Positions 7,457-15,714 of a stretch of 35,891 nucleotides of DNA are shown piece after piece. Every line of letters starts with the position of its first letter. Position 1 is the stretch's first letter. The translations under genes and the position numbers were made by a program. This stretch comes from Methanosarcina sp. UBA5 (GTDB lineage Archaea; Halobacteriota; Methanosarcinia; Methanosarcinales; Methanosarcinaceae). A model generated the notes under the pieces. It saw only the letters and a list, made by a program, of their open reading frames with translations, searched no databases and was not told the DNA's origin. The stretch spans positions 58,085 to 93,975 of the forward strand of contig NZ_DAVG01000053.1 in NCBI RefSeq assembly GCF_002505485.1, given 5' to 3'.

Positions 7457-8596
7457 ATGAGTGATTGTCTGTTCGATTTGCATATTGGATATGTCCGTTT
7501 TAAAAACCCTATTGCACTGGCGCCTATGGCAGGAATTGTCGATAGTGCTTTTGCCAACCAGTATGCAAGCAATGCAGGGCTGGTAATTCTTGGAGCCTTC
7601 AATCTGGATAAGGCTTCAATAGCTGTTGCTTCAGCCCTCGTAGCCCGGGGTAGAAAAGAGTTCATTTCCGATGAACCTATAGAACTTATAAAAAAGGAAA
7701 TCCGGGCAGTAACGTCCGGGAGTGCCGTTGCGGTAAATGTCAGGAGTACTACACTTGAACCCCTAATTGAAGCTGCAAAAGTTGTCAAAGAAGAAGGAGC
7801 AATCCTTGAGTTAAACGCTCACTGCAGGCAGCCTGAAATGCTCGAAATCGGGCTGGGAGAAGCTCTTCTCCACGATCTTCCAAGGCTTTCGGCCTGGATT
7901 CGGGCCATAAAGGAAACCGAAGTTGTGCTTTCAGTAAAAGTAAGGGCAAACGTGGTCGATGATATCGAACTTGCGAGGCTTATTGATAAGGCGGGTGCGG
8001 ATATCATACATGTTGATGCCGGAATGGAAGGTTTCGGTGTAGATCTTGATGCAATCCTTAACTACAGGGACGCTACAAGGCTCTTCCTGATCGGAAACAA
8101 TTCGGTAAAGGACTTTGAGGCCGCAAAGGAAATGTTTACCCGAGGAGCCGATATGGTCTCCGCTGCAAGGGGAGTCCTTGAAAATTCCGGGCTTATACAC
8201 GAATTGGTAGATAACGTTACCTCTTACCAGCAGTCAATAGGCTGGTATAATGCTCCCAAGCACGTTTGCAGCGAAGGGGACTTCAGGGGGCTGGCTTTCT
8301 GCTGTCTGCCTGTAAAACCCTGTCCTGTACATCAAAAGTTCCGAAAACTGGGATATACGGCAGAGGAGTTTGCCAGGACAAAGTTTGACTTTGCGAAAGG
8401 CACAATGCTGGAATACGGAGAGGACACGTGCTTCGGAAGTCTTGTCTGGTGTTGTAAAATCACCAAGCCCTGCTGGATCAGAGATGGAGTGTTAAACACA
8501 ATTGAGCTCTCTGACGCAGAATACATGAAGCTTAAAAAGCAACTGGCAAATTACATACTGGATCATGCCAGAATTCCGGTAAATGAATCCCATTAA
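7457..8596 (+). CDS. Methanogenesis marker 9 protein (TIM-barrel, Cys-rich C-terminus)
   Basis: The 379-residue product has an N-terminal dihydrouridine-synthase/dihydroorotate-dehydrogenase-like flavin barrel (NPIALAPMAGIVDS near 20; a phosphate-binding GADMVSAARG region near 230). The C-terminal cysteine-rich domain of about 100 residues is the methanogenesis marker 9 domain. That domain contains a pseudo-repeat, FCCLPVKPC and WCCKITKPC, with further single cysteines, suggesting a metal cluster. Marker proteins are restricted to methanogens; the reaction of this one is unknown to me. The start ATG 7457 has AGAGGT just upstream. The 3' end overlaps the next gene by 14 nt, giving a tight operon with the CitG-like and DUF447 genes. 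Confidence 0.85.
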   Translation: MSDCLFDLHIGYVRFKNPIALAPMAGIVDSAFANQYASNAGLVILGAFNLDKASIAVASALVARGRKEFISDEPIELIKKEIRAVTSGSAVAVNVRSTTLEPLIEAAKVVKEEGAILELNAHCRQPEMLEIGLGEALLHDLPRLSAWIRAIKETEVVLSVKVRANVVDDIELARLIDKAGADIIHVDAGMEGFGVDLDAILNYRDATRLFLIGNNSVKDFEAAKEMFTRGADMVSAARGVLENSGLIHELVDNVTSYQQSIGWYNAPKHVCSEGDFRGLAFCCLPVKPCPVHQKFRKLGYTAEEFARTKFDFAKGTMLEYGEDTCFGSLVWCCKITKPCWIRDGVLNTIELSDAEYMKLKKQLANYILDHARIPVNESH

Positions 8597-9629
8597 TACT
8601 GGTTTTACCTGCCAGATACCTCAACTGGCAGAAAACCCACAGATTTCAAGTTTTATTGCCCGCTGTGCCCAGCTTGCTATGCTACTTGAGGTTTCTGCCT
8701 CTCCCAAGCCAGGAAACGTCGATAGGGAGCATAACTATCCTGATACCTGTTTTGAGCATTTTATAGCATCTTCGGTAAGCGTTTACCCTGTTCTCGAGCT
8801 GGCTGCAAGAAGCAGGAACGGTATAGGTGCCCTTATCAGAAGTGCGGTTTGCGAGAGCTCTGCCTGGCAGAAAGGAGGAAATACTCATTTCGGCGCTTTT
8901 CTGCTACTTATCCCTCTTTCAATGGCTGCAGGAGAACTCTTCAATTCACGCGGAAAAGCCCCATATAAACTCTTACCGGAAGAATTCGAAGCCCTTGCTG
9001 CGCATGCACATGCTTTTGTTCAGGCGACAGACTGTGAGGACGCTGTCGAGTTCTACAGGGCTTTCGAAGTGGCAGGGGTCAGGGTTAACAGTGTGGATGA
9101 ATTCAGCCTTGGAGACCCCGAGTCAACAGCCGAATTAAGGACCCAGGAAGTCACCCTTTACGAGCTTATGGATATTGCCAGAGGGTATGACCTGATTGCA
9201 AATGAATGGGTCTCAGGCTTCGGACGCTGCCTTGAGGGAGCAAAAAGCATAATTGAGTTCATGCAGGCTCAAAATCCAGAAGCTGAGAACTCAGTTTCGA
9301 ACTGTTCAGGCACAGGTATCAACGAAGCTATCGTATACACTTTCCTAAAATTGCTGTCCCGGCACAGGGATACTTTCATTGAGACCAAATTCGATACAGA
9401 TACTGCAGATTATGTTTCATCCAGGGCGGGCGAGATTCTCTCGGCCTGGGAGGAGGATTCAGGTAATACTGAATCTTCAGGTAATACCACCAGAGACTTT
9501 GCAGTTTTGCTTCCTGCTGTACGGGAATTTGACTCTGAACTTCTCAAGAAGAGAATCAACCCGGGTTCAACAGCCGATATCATCATAGCCGGGCTTTTCA
9601 TTGTCCTTCTGGGGGGACTGCGCTTTTGA
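8583..9629 (+). CDS. CitG-like triphosphoribosyl-dephospho-CoA synthase family protein
   Basis: The 348-residue product belongs to the CitG/MdcB family. The family signature SASPKPGNVDR (near residue 38) and the following H(E)F(I)ASS and Q.GGNTHFGAFLL segments are conserved. In bacteria CitG makes the citrate-lyase prosthetic group precursor from ATP and dephospho-CoA. No citrate lyase is seen here, so this archaeal member probably performs a related nucleotide or cofactor-assembly reaction. It overlaps the marker 9 gene by 14 nt and the DUF447 gene by 4 nt, so all three should be co-expressed. I recall CitG-like and DUF447 genes also occurring in tetrahydromethanopterin/methanofuran gene sets of methylotrophic bacteria, which would fit a C1-cofactor role; that is recollection plus inference. 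Confidence 0.8.
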   Translation: MNPINTGFTCQIPQLAENPQISSFIARCAQLAMLLEVSASPKPGNVDREHNYPDTCFEHFIASSVSVYPVLELAARSRNGIGALIRSAVCESSAWQKGGNTHFGAFLLLIPLSMAAGELFNSRGKAPYKLLPEEFEALAAHAHAFVQATDCEDAVEFYRAFEVAGVRVNSVDEFSLGDPESTAELRTQEVTLYELMDIARGYDLIANEWVSGFGRCLEGAKSIIEFMQAQNPEAENSVSNCSGTGINEAIVYTFLKLLSRHRDTFIETKFDTDTADYVSSRAGEILSAWEEDSGNTESSGNTTRDFAVLLPAVREFDSELLKKRINPGSTADIIIAGLFIVLLGGLRF

Positions 9630-10264
9630 CCGGATTTTCTCCTGAATGCGGAAAAAACAGAAGCGAATCTTCAGCTGTCGATCTGTCTTCATTCGGGATC
9701 AGGGAAGGCATTTCCGAAACAATTATTAGCACGGGCCTGGAATCCCCAAACGCTGCCCCTATCGGAATAATCGTAAAAGGAGGAAGGACTTTTGTCCGGC
9801 TTTTCAAAGGCACCCACACCTGGGCCAACGTCTCTAAAGAAAAGCATCTGGCCTCAAACATAGTGTACGATCCCTTACTTTTTGTGCGTTCAACTTTTTT
9901 CGATCTTGAGCCCTCCGAGTTTGACTATGTGCCTGTTCACGGGCTCAGTTTTCCAATCCTGAAAACAGCTTCAGCCTGGGTCGTTTTCGAATGTACTGAT
10001 CTTAAGAATACAGATCATGCTCTTGTGGCAGACCTTACTCCTATAAAAGCAGGTTTCAACGAAGCTAATTGGAAAAGCCTGCCTGTACCCAACAGGGGAT
10101 TCAACGCAGTGCTTGAGGCGACTGTCCATGCGACCCGATACCAGCTTACAGGAGAAGAAAAGTATCTCGAGTTGATCCGTCACTATGAATCGCTGGCTTC
10201 CAAGTGTGGAGGAGAAAACGAAAAAAAGGCTATGAAATTGCTTTATGAGGTACTGGGGCTGTGA
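9626..10264 (+). CDS. DUF447 family protein (putative flavin-binding)
   Basis: The 212-residue product matches the DUF447 family (PF04289). Typical features are the ISETIISTG start of the fold, the APIGIIVKGG strand and an FKGTHTWANV segment, and the later NRGFNAVLEATVHATRY motif. The fold resembles FMN-binding split barrels. The start is a TTG at 9626 overlapping the stop codon of the CitG-like gene (TTGA), and GGGGGG at 9611-9616 is properly spaced, so coupled translation is likely. No reaction is assigned. The neighbourhood (marker 9, CitG-like, and the dihydromethanopterin reductase beyond) suggests C1-carrier cofactor biosynthesis. Confidence 0.8.
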   Translation: MTGFSPECGKNRSESSAVDLSSFGIREGISETIISTGLESPNAAPIGIIVKGGRTFVRLFKGTHTWANVSKEKHLASNIVYDPLLFVRSTFFDLEPSEFDYVPVHGLSFPILKTASAWVVFECTDLKNTDHALVADLTPIKAGFNEANWKSLPVPNRGFNAVLEATVHATRYQLTGEEKYLELIRHYESLASKCGGENEKKAMKLLYEVLGL

Positions 10265-10431
10265 ATAATTTATTTAGCTGTCATTGTTTAACTGTTATCG
10301 TTTAGCTGTGACTGCTCCCCAAATAAAGTTTATAACTTCCGTCTTCAGTTAAAGTTTGTGACTTCTCGTTTTCATTACCCTGAACCTTTTTTAGAAAATT
10401 ATATTATCTTCCTCGGGCATGACTTCTTTCC

Positions 10432-11151
10432 ATGAGTTTTCAGAGAATCGCGTGGGGCATTACAGGTGCCGGGCATTTCCTGGACCGCAGTTACCAGGTC
10501 TTTAAGGAAATCAAGCTCAGAAACCCTGAAGTTTCCGTAAACACATTTGTTTCCAGGGCTGCAGAGGAGGTGCTGCGCATGTACGGGCTTGAGCAAAAGC
10601 TTGTTAAAATCTCTGGAGGGGAATACCTTGAAGAAATTTTCCGGGAAAGCGAACAGGGTTCAAGTTCTCCGAAGGTTGGGCGTTTCACTCTTGACCGATA
10701 TGATGTCCTATTTGTCACGCCTGCAACCTCAAACACGGTTTCGAAAATCGCTTATGGGATTGCGGATTCCCTTGTTACCAATGCCGTTGCCCAGGCTGTG
10801 AAAGGAAGAGTGCCTGTTTACATTGTGCCCGTGGATATTGAAGGTTCAATCGTGTCCGAAATGCCCTATAATATTGACCGAAAACAGTGTAAGCATTGCG
10901 AGGACTGCCCTCCAAGAGAAAACTGTCCTCAGGGAGCAATCACTGAGAAAAACGGTTTCACAGACCAGATAGATCTTCTGAAGTGCAAGGGCTGCGGAAT
11001 CTGCAAGGAACTCTGTCCCTATAAAGCTATTAAAGGCGGACCTGTCGAAGTCCTGGTTCGGGATGTGGATATGCGCAATGTTGAAATTGTAAAAAGCTTG
11101 CAGGGAATTACCGTGCTTGAAAGCCCTGAAAAGATTCTGGATTTCTTTTGA
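10432..11151 (+). CDS. dmrX: Dihydromethanopterin reductase (acceptor), iron-sulfur flavoprotein DmrX
   Basis: This is the iron-sulfur flavoprotein known from Methanosarcina mazei as DmrX. It reduces dihydromethanopterin to tetrahydromethanopterin (tetrahydrosarcinapterin), the last step of making the C1 carrier. The 239-residue product has an N-terminal flavoprotein domain (WGITGAGHFL near 4; TPATSNTVSKIA near 98). Two C-terminal [4Fe-4S] motifs follow: CKHCEDCPPRENC and CKGCGICKELC. The start ATG 10432 lies close behind a TATA-like AAATTATATTATC, so the message may be nearly leaderless. The 167-nt gap to the DUF447 gene suggests its own promoter. Electrons would come from a ferredoxin or flavoprotein. 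Confidence 0.87.
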   Translation: MSFQRIAWGITGAGHFLDRSYQVFKEIKLRNPEVSVNTFVSRAAEEVLRMYGLEQKLVKISGGEYLEEIFRESEQGSSSPKVGRFTLDRYDVLFVTPATSNTVSKIAYGIADSLVTNAVAQAVKGRVPVYIVPVDIEGSIVSEMPYNIDRKQCKHCEDCPPRENCPQGAITEKNGFTDQIDLLKCKGCGICKELCPYKAIKGGPVEVLVRDVDMRNVEIVKSLQGITVLESPEKILDFF

Positions 11152-11235
11152 ATTTTCCTTCTTTTATTTTCCCAATTTTTACTGTCTTTTTCCTTTTCTC
11201 CTATTCAAACTTATATTTTTTCTTCAACTGGTTTT
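11152..11235 (+). terminator. T-rich terminator after dmrX
   Basis: The 84-nt gap between the convergent dmrX and PHP genes is made of repeated T4-T6 runs on the plus strand, adequate for archaeal termination. Confidence 0.45.
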
Positions 11236-12264
11236 TTATACTTTGTTTTGCTTCTCAATTTCAATCTGTCTTTCTATTTCCCTTGCCAGATTCTCTGCCG
11301 AATGAATGTAGACTGATGCAGGAAGTCCTGTGTTTGAGATCATATAGAACAGGTTCATGGTCGTCCTGTTGAGGCCAGGGAAATAGTTCAATAGGGTGCT
11401 TCTGGATATTTTGACCATCGTATCCAGAGATTTTATCCCGGTAAGGTAGCTTTCTATGTCCCTGTTTTTCTGGCTTTTTTCAAAAATTAGATCGATCCAG
11501 GTATTCATTTCGTCGATCAAAAGCTCTCTGGTAAGGTCTTCGGGAACTATGTAACTTTTTCCCTTTTCTATGTTTCTGAAAAACTCTTTGAAATCCTCTC
11601 CTTTCGCGAGGGTATATACCTTCCCGAGGCTCCCAGTATGAGTGTCGGTCGTTGCGGCAATACCTTTGCCAAAGTTCTCCGCAAGAGCAATTGTAAGTTC
11701 GTTTTTCTGCCTGAGTTCGTGCATATTGTATTCAAGTACAGGGAAAAGTTTTGCTAACCTGGGGACTGAAGACGGATTCGGTTCACTGTGAAACTCAAAC
11801 CAGAAAGGATGGTTGTAAATAAAAGGAAGGTTATGCCGCCTGAGGTATTTGATAAAGCTTTTCAGGTCATGTTCAATTTCCGCAATTTCCATAAGCTCAA
11901 GGAACTCTTCCCTGTCAAGCTCGAAAATATTAATATGCAGCGAATGCCCTGCAAATTCCGGGTCATATACACTTATTTCAACCCCAGGGACAAGCTTTTC
12001 ACAGTTCCACCCGAGAATTTCATATGCATCAATGGTATCGTGGTCTGTAAATGTTACGTAATCCATTCCCATCTTTAGAGCCTTCTCATAAAGGCTCTCC
12101 GGGTGCAGGTCTCTTACAGGAAGCACGTCAAAGGAACAGGTTGTATGAACATGCAGGTCTGCTCGCTTCCAGCCCTCTTCTATAAGCTCAACTGCTTGTT
12201 CCGGAGTTATCAGCTTCTCCTCGTAATTTCTCGGCCCTCTCCCCATAGGCGTAAAATCCTGCAC
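11236..12264 (-). CDS. PHP domain metal-dependent phosphoesterase-like protein
   Basis: The 342-residue product contains a PHP domain. The metal-binding motifs appear in order: DLHVHTTCSFD (near 36), TFTDHDT (near 72), a GVEIS strand, HSLHINIF, YNHPFW and TTDTHTGSLG. Members include polymerase-associated and histidinol-phosphatase-type phosphoesterases. A C-terminal region of about 110 residues lacks a recognisable domain and is helical and charged. The GTG start at 12264 has no clear Shine-Dalgarno. The in-frame ATG at 12246 (MGRGPRN) follows AGGA by about 10 nt and may be the true start. The substrate is unknown. The gene is convergent with dmrX and divergent from the nuclease-like pair. 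Confidence 0.75.
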   Translation of the reverse strand: MQDFTPMGRGPRNYEEKLITPEQAVELIEEGWKRADLHVHTTCSFDVLPVRDLHPESLYEKALKMGMDYVTFTDHDTIDAYEILGWNCEKLVPGVEISVYDPEFAGHSLHINIFELDREEFLELMEIAEIEHDLKSFIKYLRRHNLPFIYNHPFWFEFHSEPNPSSVPRLAKLFPVLEYNMHELRQKNELTIALAENFGKGIAATTDTHTGSLGKVYTLAKGEDFKEFFRNIEKGKSYIVPEDLTRELLIDEMNTWIDLIFEKSQKNRDIESYLTGIKSLDTMVKISRSTLLNYFPGLNRTTMNLFYMISNTGLPASVYIHSAENLAREIERQIEIEKQNKV

Positions 12265-12517
12265 TTTAATTCAGTTTTGATTATTTTTTTCAAGTTTTAA
12301 ATTTATCCCCAATATAGTATATCCTTTTTTTAGATTAAGGTTTTCCGGAAGAATTTCTGGGTAAATTTGTAGAAAATTTATGGGAAAGATTTGTGGGAAA
12401 TCGCTGGAAAATTTGAGTCCGTGTTCAGGTTTGCCTGACTACAGTATAAAAAGCTGCTATGAATAGTTTTCATGTTTCAGCCCACTGCGCACTATTTTCC
12501 CTGTTCACACCATCACA

Positions 12518-12528
12518 TTTATAAATAC
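12518..12528 (+). promoter_or_regulatory. TATA-like box for the first nuclease-like gene
   Basis: TTTATAAATAC, followed by ACTG, lies 45 nt before ATG 12573. A closely similar TTATATACACTG precedes the second copy at 13151-13162, so the duplication included the promoter. The rest of 12265-12517 shows no gene. Confidence 0.45.
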
Positions 12529-12572
12529 ACTGAAATATTTCAATATTTTCACAAAAATGCCAGTGGTTAACT

Positions 12573-13070
12573 ATGGGTTTATTCCGAAAGCTAAGAAAAG
12601 TTATCGAGGTAATTTTTGAAAACGAATCCGAGCAAAAAGGAGACGATTTTGAAAAATATGTTGTGGACCTTTTTGATGAAAAATATTTTTCCATTGTGCA
12701 GTGGACGACCGATATGGCTAGGAAACATACACGGTTTGTCGAATCCGATTGCGGCCCGGATCTTGTATTCCGCTACAGGCCCACAAATGAGATCTTTTGT
12801 GTTGAATGCAAATTCAGATCCAAACTCTTCAAAGGTAAGCTCCAGTGGTCAGCACCCAAACAGCTTGGAAGATACAGGGTTTTTGCAAAAGATAACAGGG
12901 TTCCGTTCTATGTTATAATAGGACTAGGCGGTAAAGCCAGAAAACCGAAAAGAATGTTCTGCATTCCCCTAAAAGAGGCAAAGTTCCCTGCACTTTCTCC
13001 AGAGCTTGTTGAGAAATTTGAACGCAATTCAAAAAAGAAATTCTTCTGGAAAAATGGAGTATTGAAATAA
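12573..13070 (+). CDS. PD-(D/E)XK nuclease-like protein (first copy)
   Basis: The 165-residue protein has the plan of small restriction-endonuclease-like domains: an N-terminal acidic helix (KGDDFEKYVV, residues about 22-31), then GPDLVFRY and EIFCVECKFRS. This supplies the E...D...E-x-K active-site set of the PD-(D/E)XK fold. A hydrophobic strand (VPFYVIIGLGG) and an MFCIPL strand follow, consistent with the core. There is no partner methyltransferase or DNA-recognition domain. A gapless paralogue of identical length lies 107 nt downstream. It could be a nuclease or a resolvase-like protein. The fold is inferred from motifs; the cellular role is not known. Confidence 0.65.
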   Translation: MGLFRKLRKVIEVIFENESEQKGDDFEKYVVDLFDEKYFSIVQWTTDMARKHTRFVESDCGPDLVFRYRPTNEIFCVECKFRSKLFKGKLQWSAPKQLGRYRVFAKDNRVPFYVIIGLGGKARKPKRMFCIPLKEAKFPALSPELVEKFERNSKKKFFWKNGVLK

Positions 13071-13120
13071 TTTCTATTGTATGGGAATTGCCGAAATTTC
13101 TATTGTATGGGAATTGCCGA
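13069..13120. repeat. Perfect 26-bp tandem repeat
   Basis: Two identical 26-bp units occupy 13069-13094 and 13095-13120, beginning AATTTCTATTGTATGGGAAT and ending TGCCGA. They start inside the stop codon of the first nuclease-like gene and end before the promoter of the second. They may mark the junction of the gene duplication or act as a regulatory site. Confidence 0.8.
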
Positions 13121-13177
13121 TATATTTTAAAATAATGAAACATAATCTGTTTATATACACTGTTTGGGGTTTTTATC

Positions 13178-13675
13178 ACGGGACTTATTGGCAAACTTAA
13201 AAGAGCAGTTGAGGTCTTGAAAGAGGATGAATCCGTAGAAAAGGGAAATGATTTTGAAAAATATGTTGTGAATCTTTTTGACGACAAATACTTCTCGATT
13301 GTGCAATGGAGCACAGACATTACGCGGAAGCACGACAGATTTGTGGAATCGGATGTCGGTCCGGATCTTATTGTCCGTTATTTACCGAAAGACGAAGTTT
13401 TTTGCGTTGAATGTAAGTTCAGGTCTGGCCTGTTTGAGGGTAAACTCCAGTGGTCCGATCCTCAGCAATTAAAACGTTATCAGGATTTTGCAAGGGAAAA
13501 GAGGCTTCCCTTCTTTGTTGTCATCGGATTTGGCGGAGGCTCGGCTTGTCCGGAAAGAATGTTCTGTATCCGCCTTGGAGAAGCAAAGTACCCTGCGCTT
13601 TTCCCAGGCGTATTTAATAAGTTCGAAAGAAACCCTTGCAAGCCCTTTTTCTGGAAAAATGGAGTGTTGAAATAA
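13178..13675 (+). CDS. PD-(D/E)XK nuclease-like protein (second copy, ACG start)
   Basis: Paralogue of the preceding gene. Aligned from the ACG codon at 13178 (then GLIGKLKRAVEVL against GLFRKLRKVIEVI), the product is 165 residues, the same length as the first copy, without gaps. Active-site residues are kept: KGNDFEKYVV, GPDLIVRY and EVFCVECKFRS. The only defect is the start: ACG stands where the first copy has ATG, and the first standard in-frame start is TTG at 13217, which would remove 13 conserved residues. A GGGGT lies 7 nt upstream of the ACG. Either a non-AUG start is used, a shorter protein is made, or this copy is decaying. The function is as uncertain as for the first copy. Confidence 0.62.
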   Translation, partial: TGLIGKLKRAVEVLKEDESVEKGNDFEKYVVNLFDDKYFSIVQWSTDITRKHDRFVESDVGPDLIVRYLPKDEVFCVECKFRSGLFEGKLQWSDPQQLKRYQDFAREKRLPFFVVIGFGGGSACPERMFCIRLGEAKYPALFPGVFNKFERNPCKPFFWKNGVLK

Positions 13676-13844
13676 TCTGTACAGGAGTTATGTAGTTATT
13701 TGAATAGGCAGCCAGTCTTCTCCCAAAAACAGAATATCTCTACATTCAAATTTAACATATATCTTCCTCTCCTAATTTTATTTCTCCTTAATTTATAATA
13801 CTGGAAATTCCAATACTACTAATAACTCTTTTTTGGGGGAGAGT

Positions 13845-15209
13845 ATGAAACTTAAGTCCGTTAACCCTTATACCGAAGAAGTAAATTGGGCATATGATTC
13901 CTTTTCTATAGGGGAGTGCAGAGCCCGGATTGGAAAATCCAGGGCGGCTTTTTCCGTATGGGGTTCAATGCCTGTAGAAGAAAGGGTAAAACATTTTAAG
14001 ACTGCGGCCGAGATTCTTCGGGAGAATACCGATACTTATGCTGAAATTATTACGAAAGAGATGGGAAAACCTATCAGGCAGTCAAAAAGCGAAGTTCAGA
14101 AATGTGCCAGGCTCTGTGACTATTACGCGGAAAACGCTGCTGGATTATTGAAGGACGAAGTTGTGGATATCGGAGCTGAAAAAAGTTATGTAACCTTTGA
14201 GCCTCTGGGAGTAATTTTTGGGATAATGCCCTGGAATTTCCCGTTCTGGCAGGTTTTCAGGTTTGCAGTGCCTGCGATGTGTGCAGGAAATGTTTGTGTG
14301 CTCAAGCACGCATCAAATGTGCCGAGATCAGCTCTGGAGGTTGAAAAAGTCTTCTTGGAGGCCGGATTTCTTGAAAACGCATTTAATACTCTGTTAATTG
14401 ACTCAAAAACTGCCATACAAATTCTTAAAGAAGAACTGGTGGATGGGGTTTCGCTTACCGGCAGCGTAGGCGCAGGCTCGAAAATCGGAAAACTTGCAGG
14501 GAGAGGCATCAAGCCTTTAGTACTGGAACTTGGAGGCTCGGACCCTTTCATAGTACTTGAGGATGCTGATATCGAGAAGGCTGCACAGGCAGCTGTAAAG
14601 TCTCGTTTCCTAAATGCCGGACAAAGCTGTATCGCTGCCAAAAGATTAATTGTCGTAGAAGATATTGTTGCGGATTTTATCGAGGCATTTGAACTCAGGG
14701 TTCAGAAACTGAAACTGGGGGACCCTATGGATGAGAAAACCGATATCGGACCTCTTGCAAAGAAGGAATTTATCGAGAGTCTTGAGAAGATCCTGAAAGA
14801 CGCAAAAAAGAAAGGTGCAAAACCTCACGTTTACGGAGAAGAACATAAAAAGGGTTTCTTCTTCAGGCCTACCCTGATCCCTGCAGTCAGTATGGATATG
14901 GAAATATGCAGGACTGAGGTTTTCGGGCCTATTGCTCCGGTGATCACGGTAAAGGATGAGGATGAGGCCGTGGAGATTGCAAATTCCACTGAATATGGGC
15001 TTGGGGCGAAAATCTGGTCTGGAGACCTGGATAGGGTTGAAAGGCTGGCAAAAAGAATAAAATCCGGATCTGTATCTATCAACGGAATGATTAAATCCGA
15101 TCCGAGACTGCCTTTTGGCGGGATCAAAAAATCCGGAGTGGGACGAGAACTTTCACACTATGGGCTCAGGGAATTTGTGAATATAAAAACTGTTGTTGTT
15201 AACAGATAA
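13845..15209 (+). CDS. NAD(P)-dependent aldehyde dehydrogenase (succinate-semialdehyde type)
   Basis: This is an aldehyde dehydrogenase superfamily enzyme oxidising an aldehyde to a carboxylate with NAD(P). The 454-residue product has the cofactor-region motif MPWNFPFWQ, the general base E228 in LELGGSDP and the catalytic C262 in NAGQSCIAAKR, with the usual 34-residue spacing, plus PFGGIKKSGVGRE near the C-terminus. Similarity is greatest to the succinate-semialdehyde dehydrogenase group, but the substrate is not fixed by sequence. ATG 13845 was chosen because GGGGGAGAG lies directly upstream; a TTG at 13833 would fall within that site. It stands alone, with about 160 nt of AT-rich sequence upstream and none of its neighbours obviously linked. 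Confidence 0.85.
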   Translation: MKLKSVNPYTEEVNWAYDSFSIGECRARIGKSRAAFSVWGSMPVEERVKHFKTAAEILRENTDTYAEIITKEMGKPIRQSKSEVQKCARLCDYYAENAAGLLKDEVVDIGAEKSYVTFEPLGVIFGIMPWNFPFWQVFRFAVPAMCAGNVCVLKHASNVPRSALEVEKVFLEAGFLENAFNTLLIDSKTAIQILKEELVDGVSLTGSVGAGSKIGKLAGRGIKPLVLELGGSDPFIVLEDADIEKAAQAAVKSRFLNAGQSCIAAKRLIVVEDIVADFIEAFELRVQKLKLGDPMDEKTDIGPLAKKEFIESLEKILKDAKKKGAKPHVYGEEHKKGFFFRPTLIPAVSMDMEICRTEVFGPIAPVITVKDEDEAVEIANSTEYGLGAKIWSGDLDRVERLAKRIKSGSVSINGMIKSDPRLPFGGIKKSGVGRELSHYGLREFVNIKTVVVNR

Positions 15210-15714
15210 AGAAGGACTTCAGTTGTTAATGAACCTATCCCTAAACTAATGTATTCGGTTTAAGGAATCTGTTAATATTAAAATGACTACTGCAATCATA
15301 TATGCATCCCGATTTACAGTTATAGGTTTATAGAAATGGCAACATAAATAACATGTTTCTTGTATTTTGTATCTTGACCGAATATAAATGAAATCATATT
15401 CATGAGATATTAAAAAATACATTATAAAAAGCTATTTTTGACTAATTCCCTAGAATAAATTGGACTCAAGGTTAGAAAATTAGATTGTAAGAGCCAGTTC
15501 TTGAAAAATGCAAACAGAAGGTTGGCTCTCAAATCTGGCCAAACACCCCCTTTAGCTTGATCTTTTTTATCGTTTTTCAATTTAAGCTAATGGAAGGTTG
15601 GGTTATTGAAACCCATATAAACAAGGACTTTTCTACATTTACATCAAATGTAAGAAATGTACTCGCTTTTTAGAAATTGATCAATAACCCATGGACACGG
15701 CCCAATTCAATGAT
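15210..15714. other. Non-coding stretch with inverted repeats
   Basis: No gene is supported. It contains an 11-bp perfect inverted repeat (TGGGTTATTGA at 15599-15609 with TCAATAACCCA at 15681-15691). Inside it is a shorter palindrome around 15634-15660 (TACATTTACAT with ATGTAAGAAATGTA), and AGAGCCA/TGGCTCT lies near 15490-15530. These could be a terminator region for the minus-strand NHL gene or an element remnant. Confidence 0.4.
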
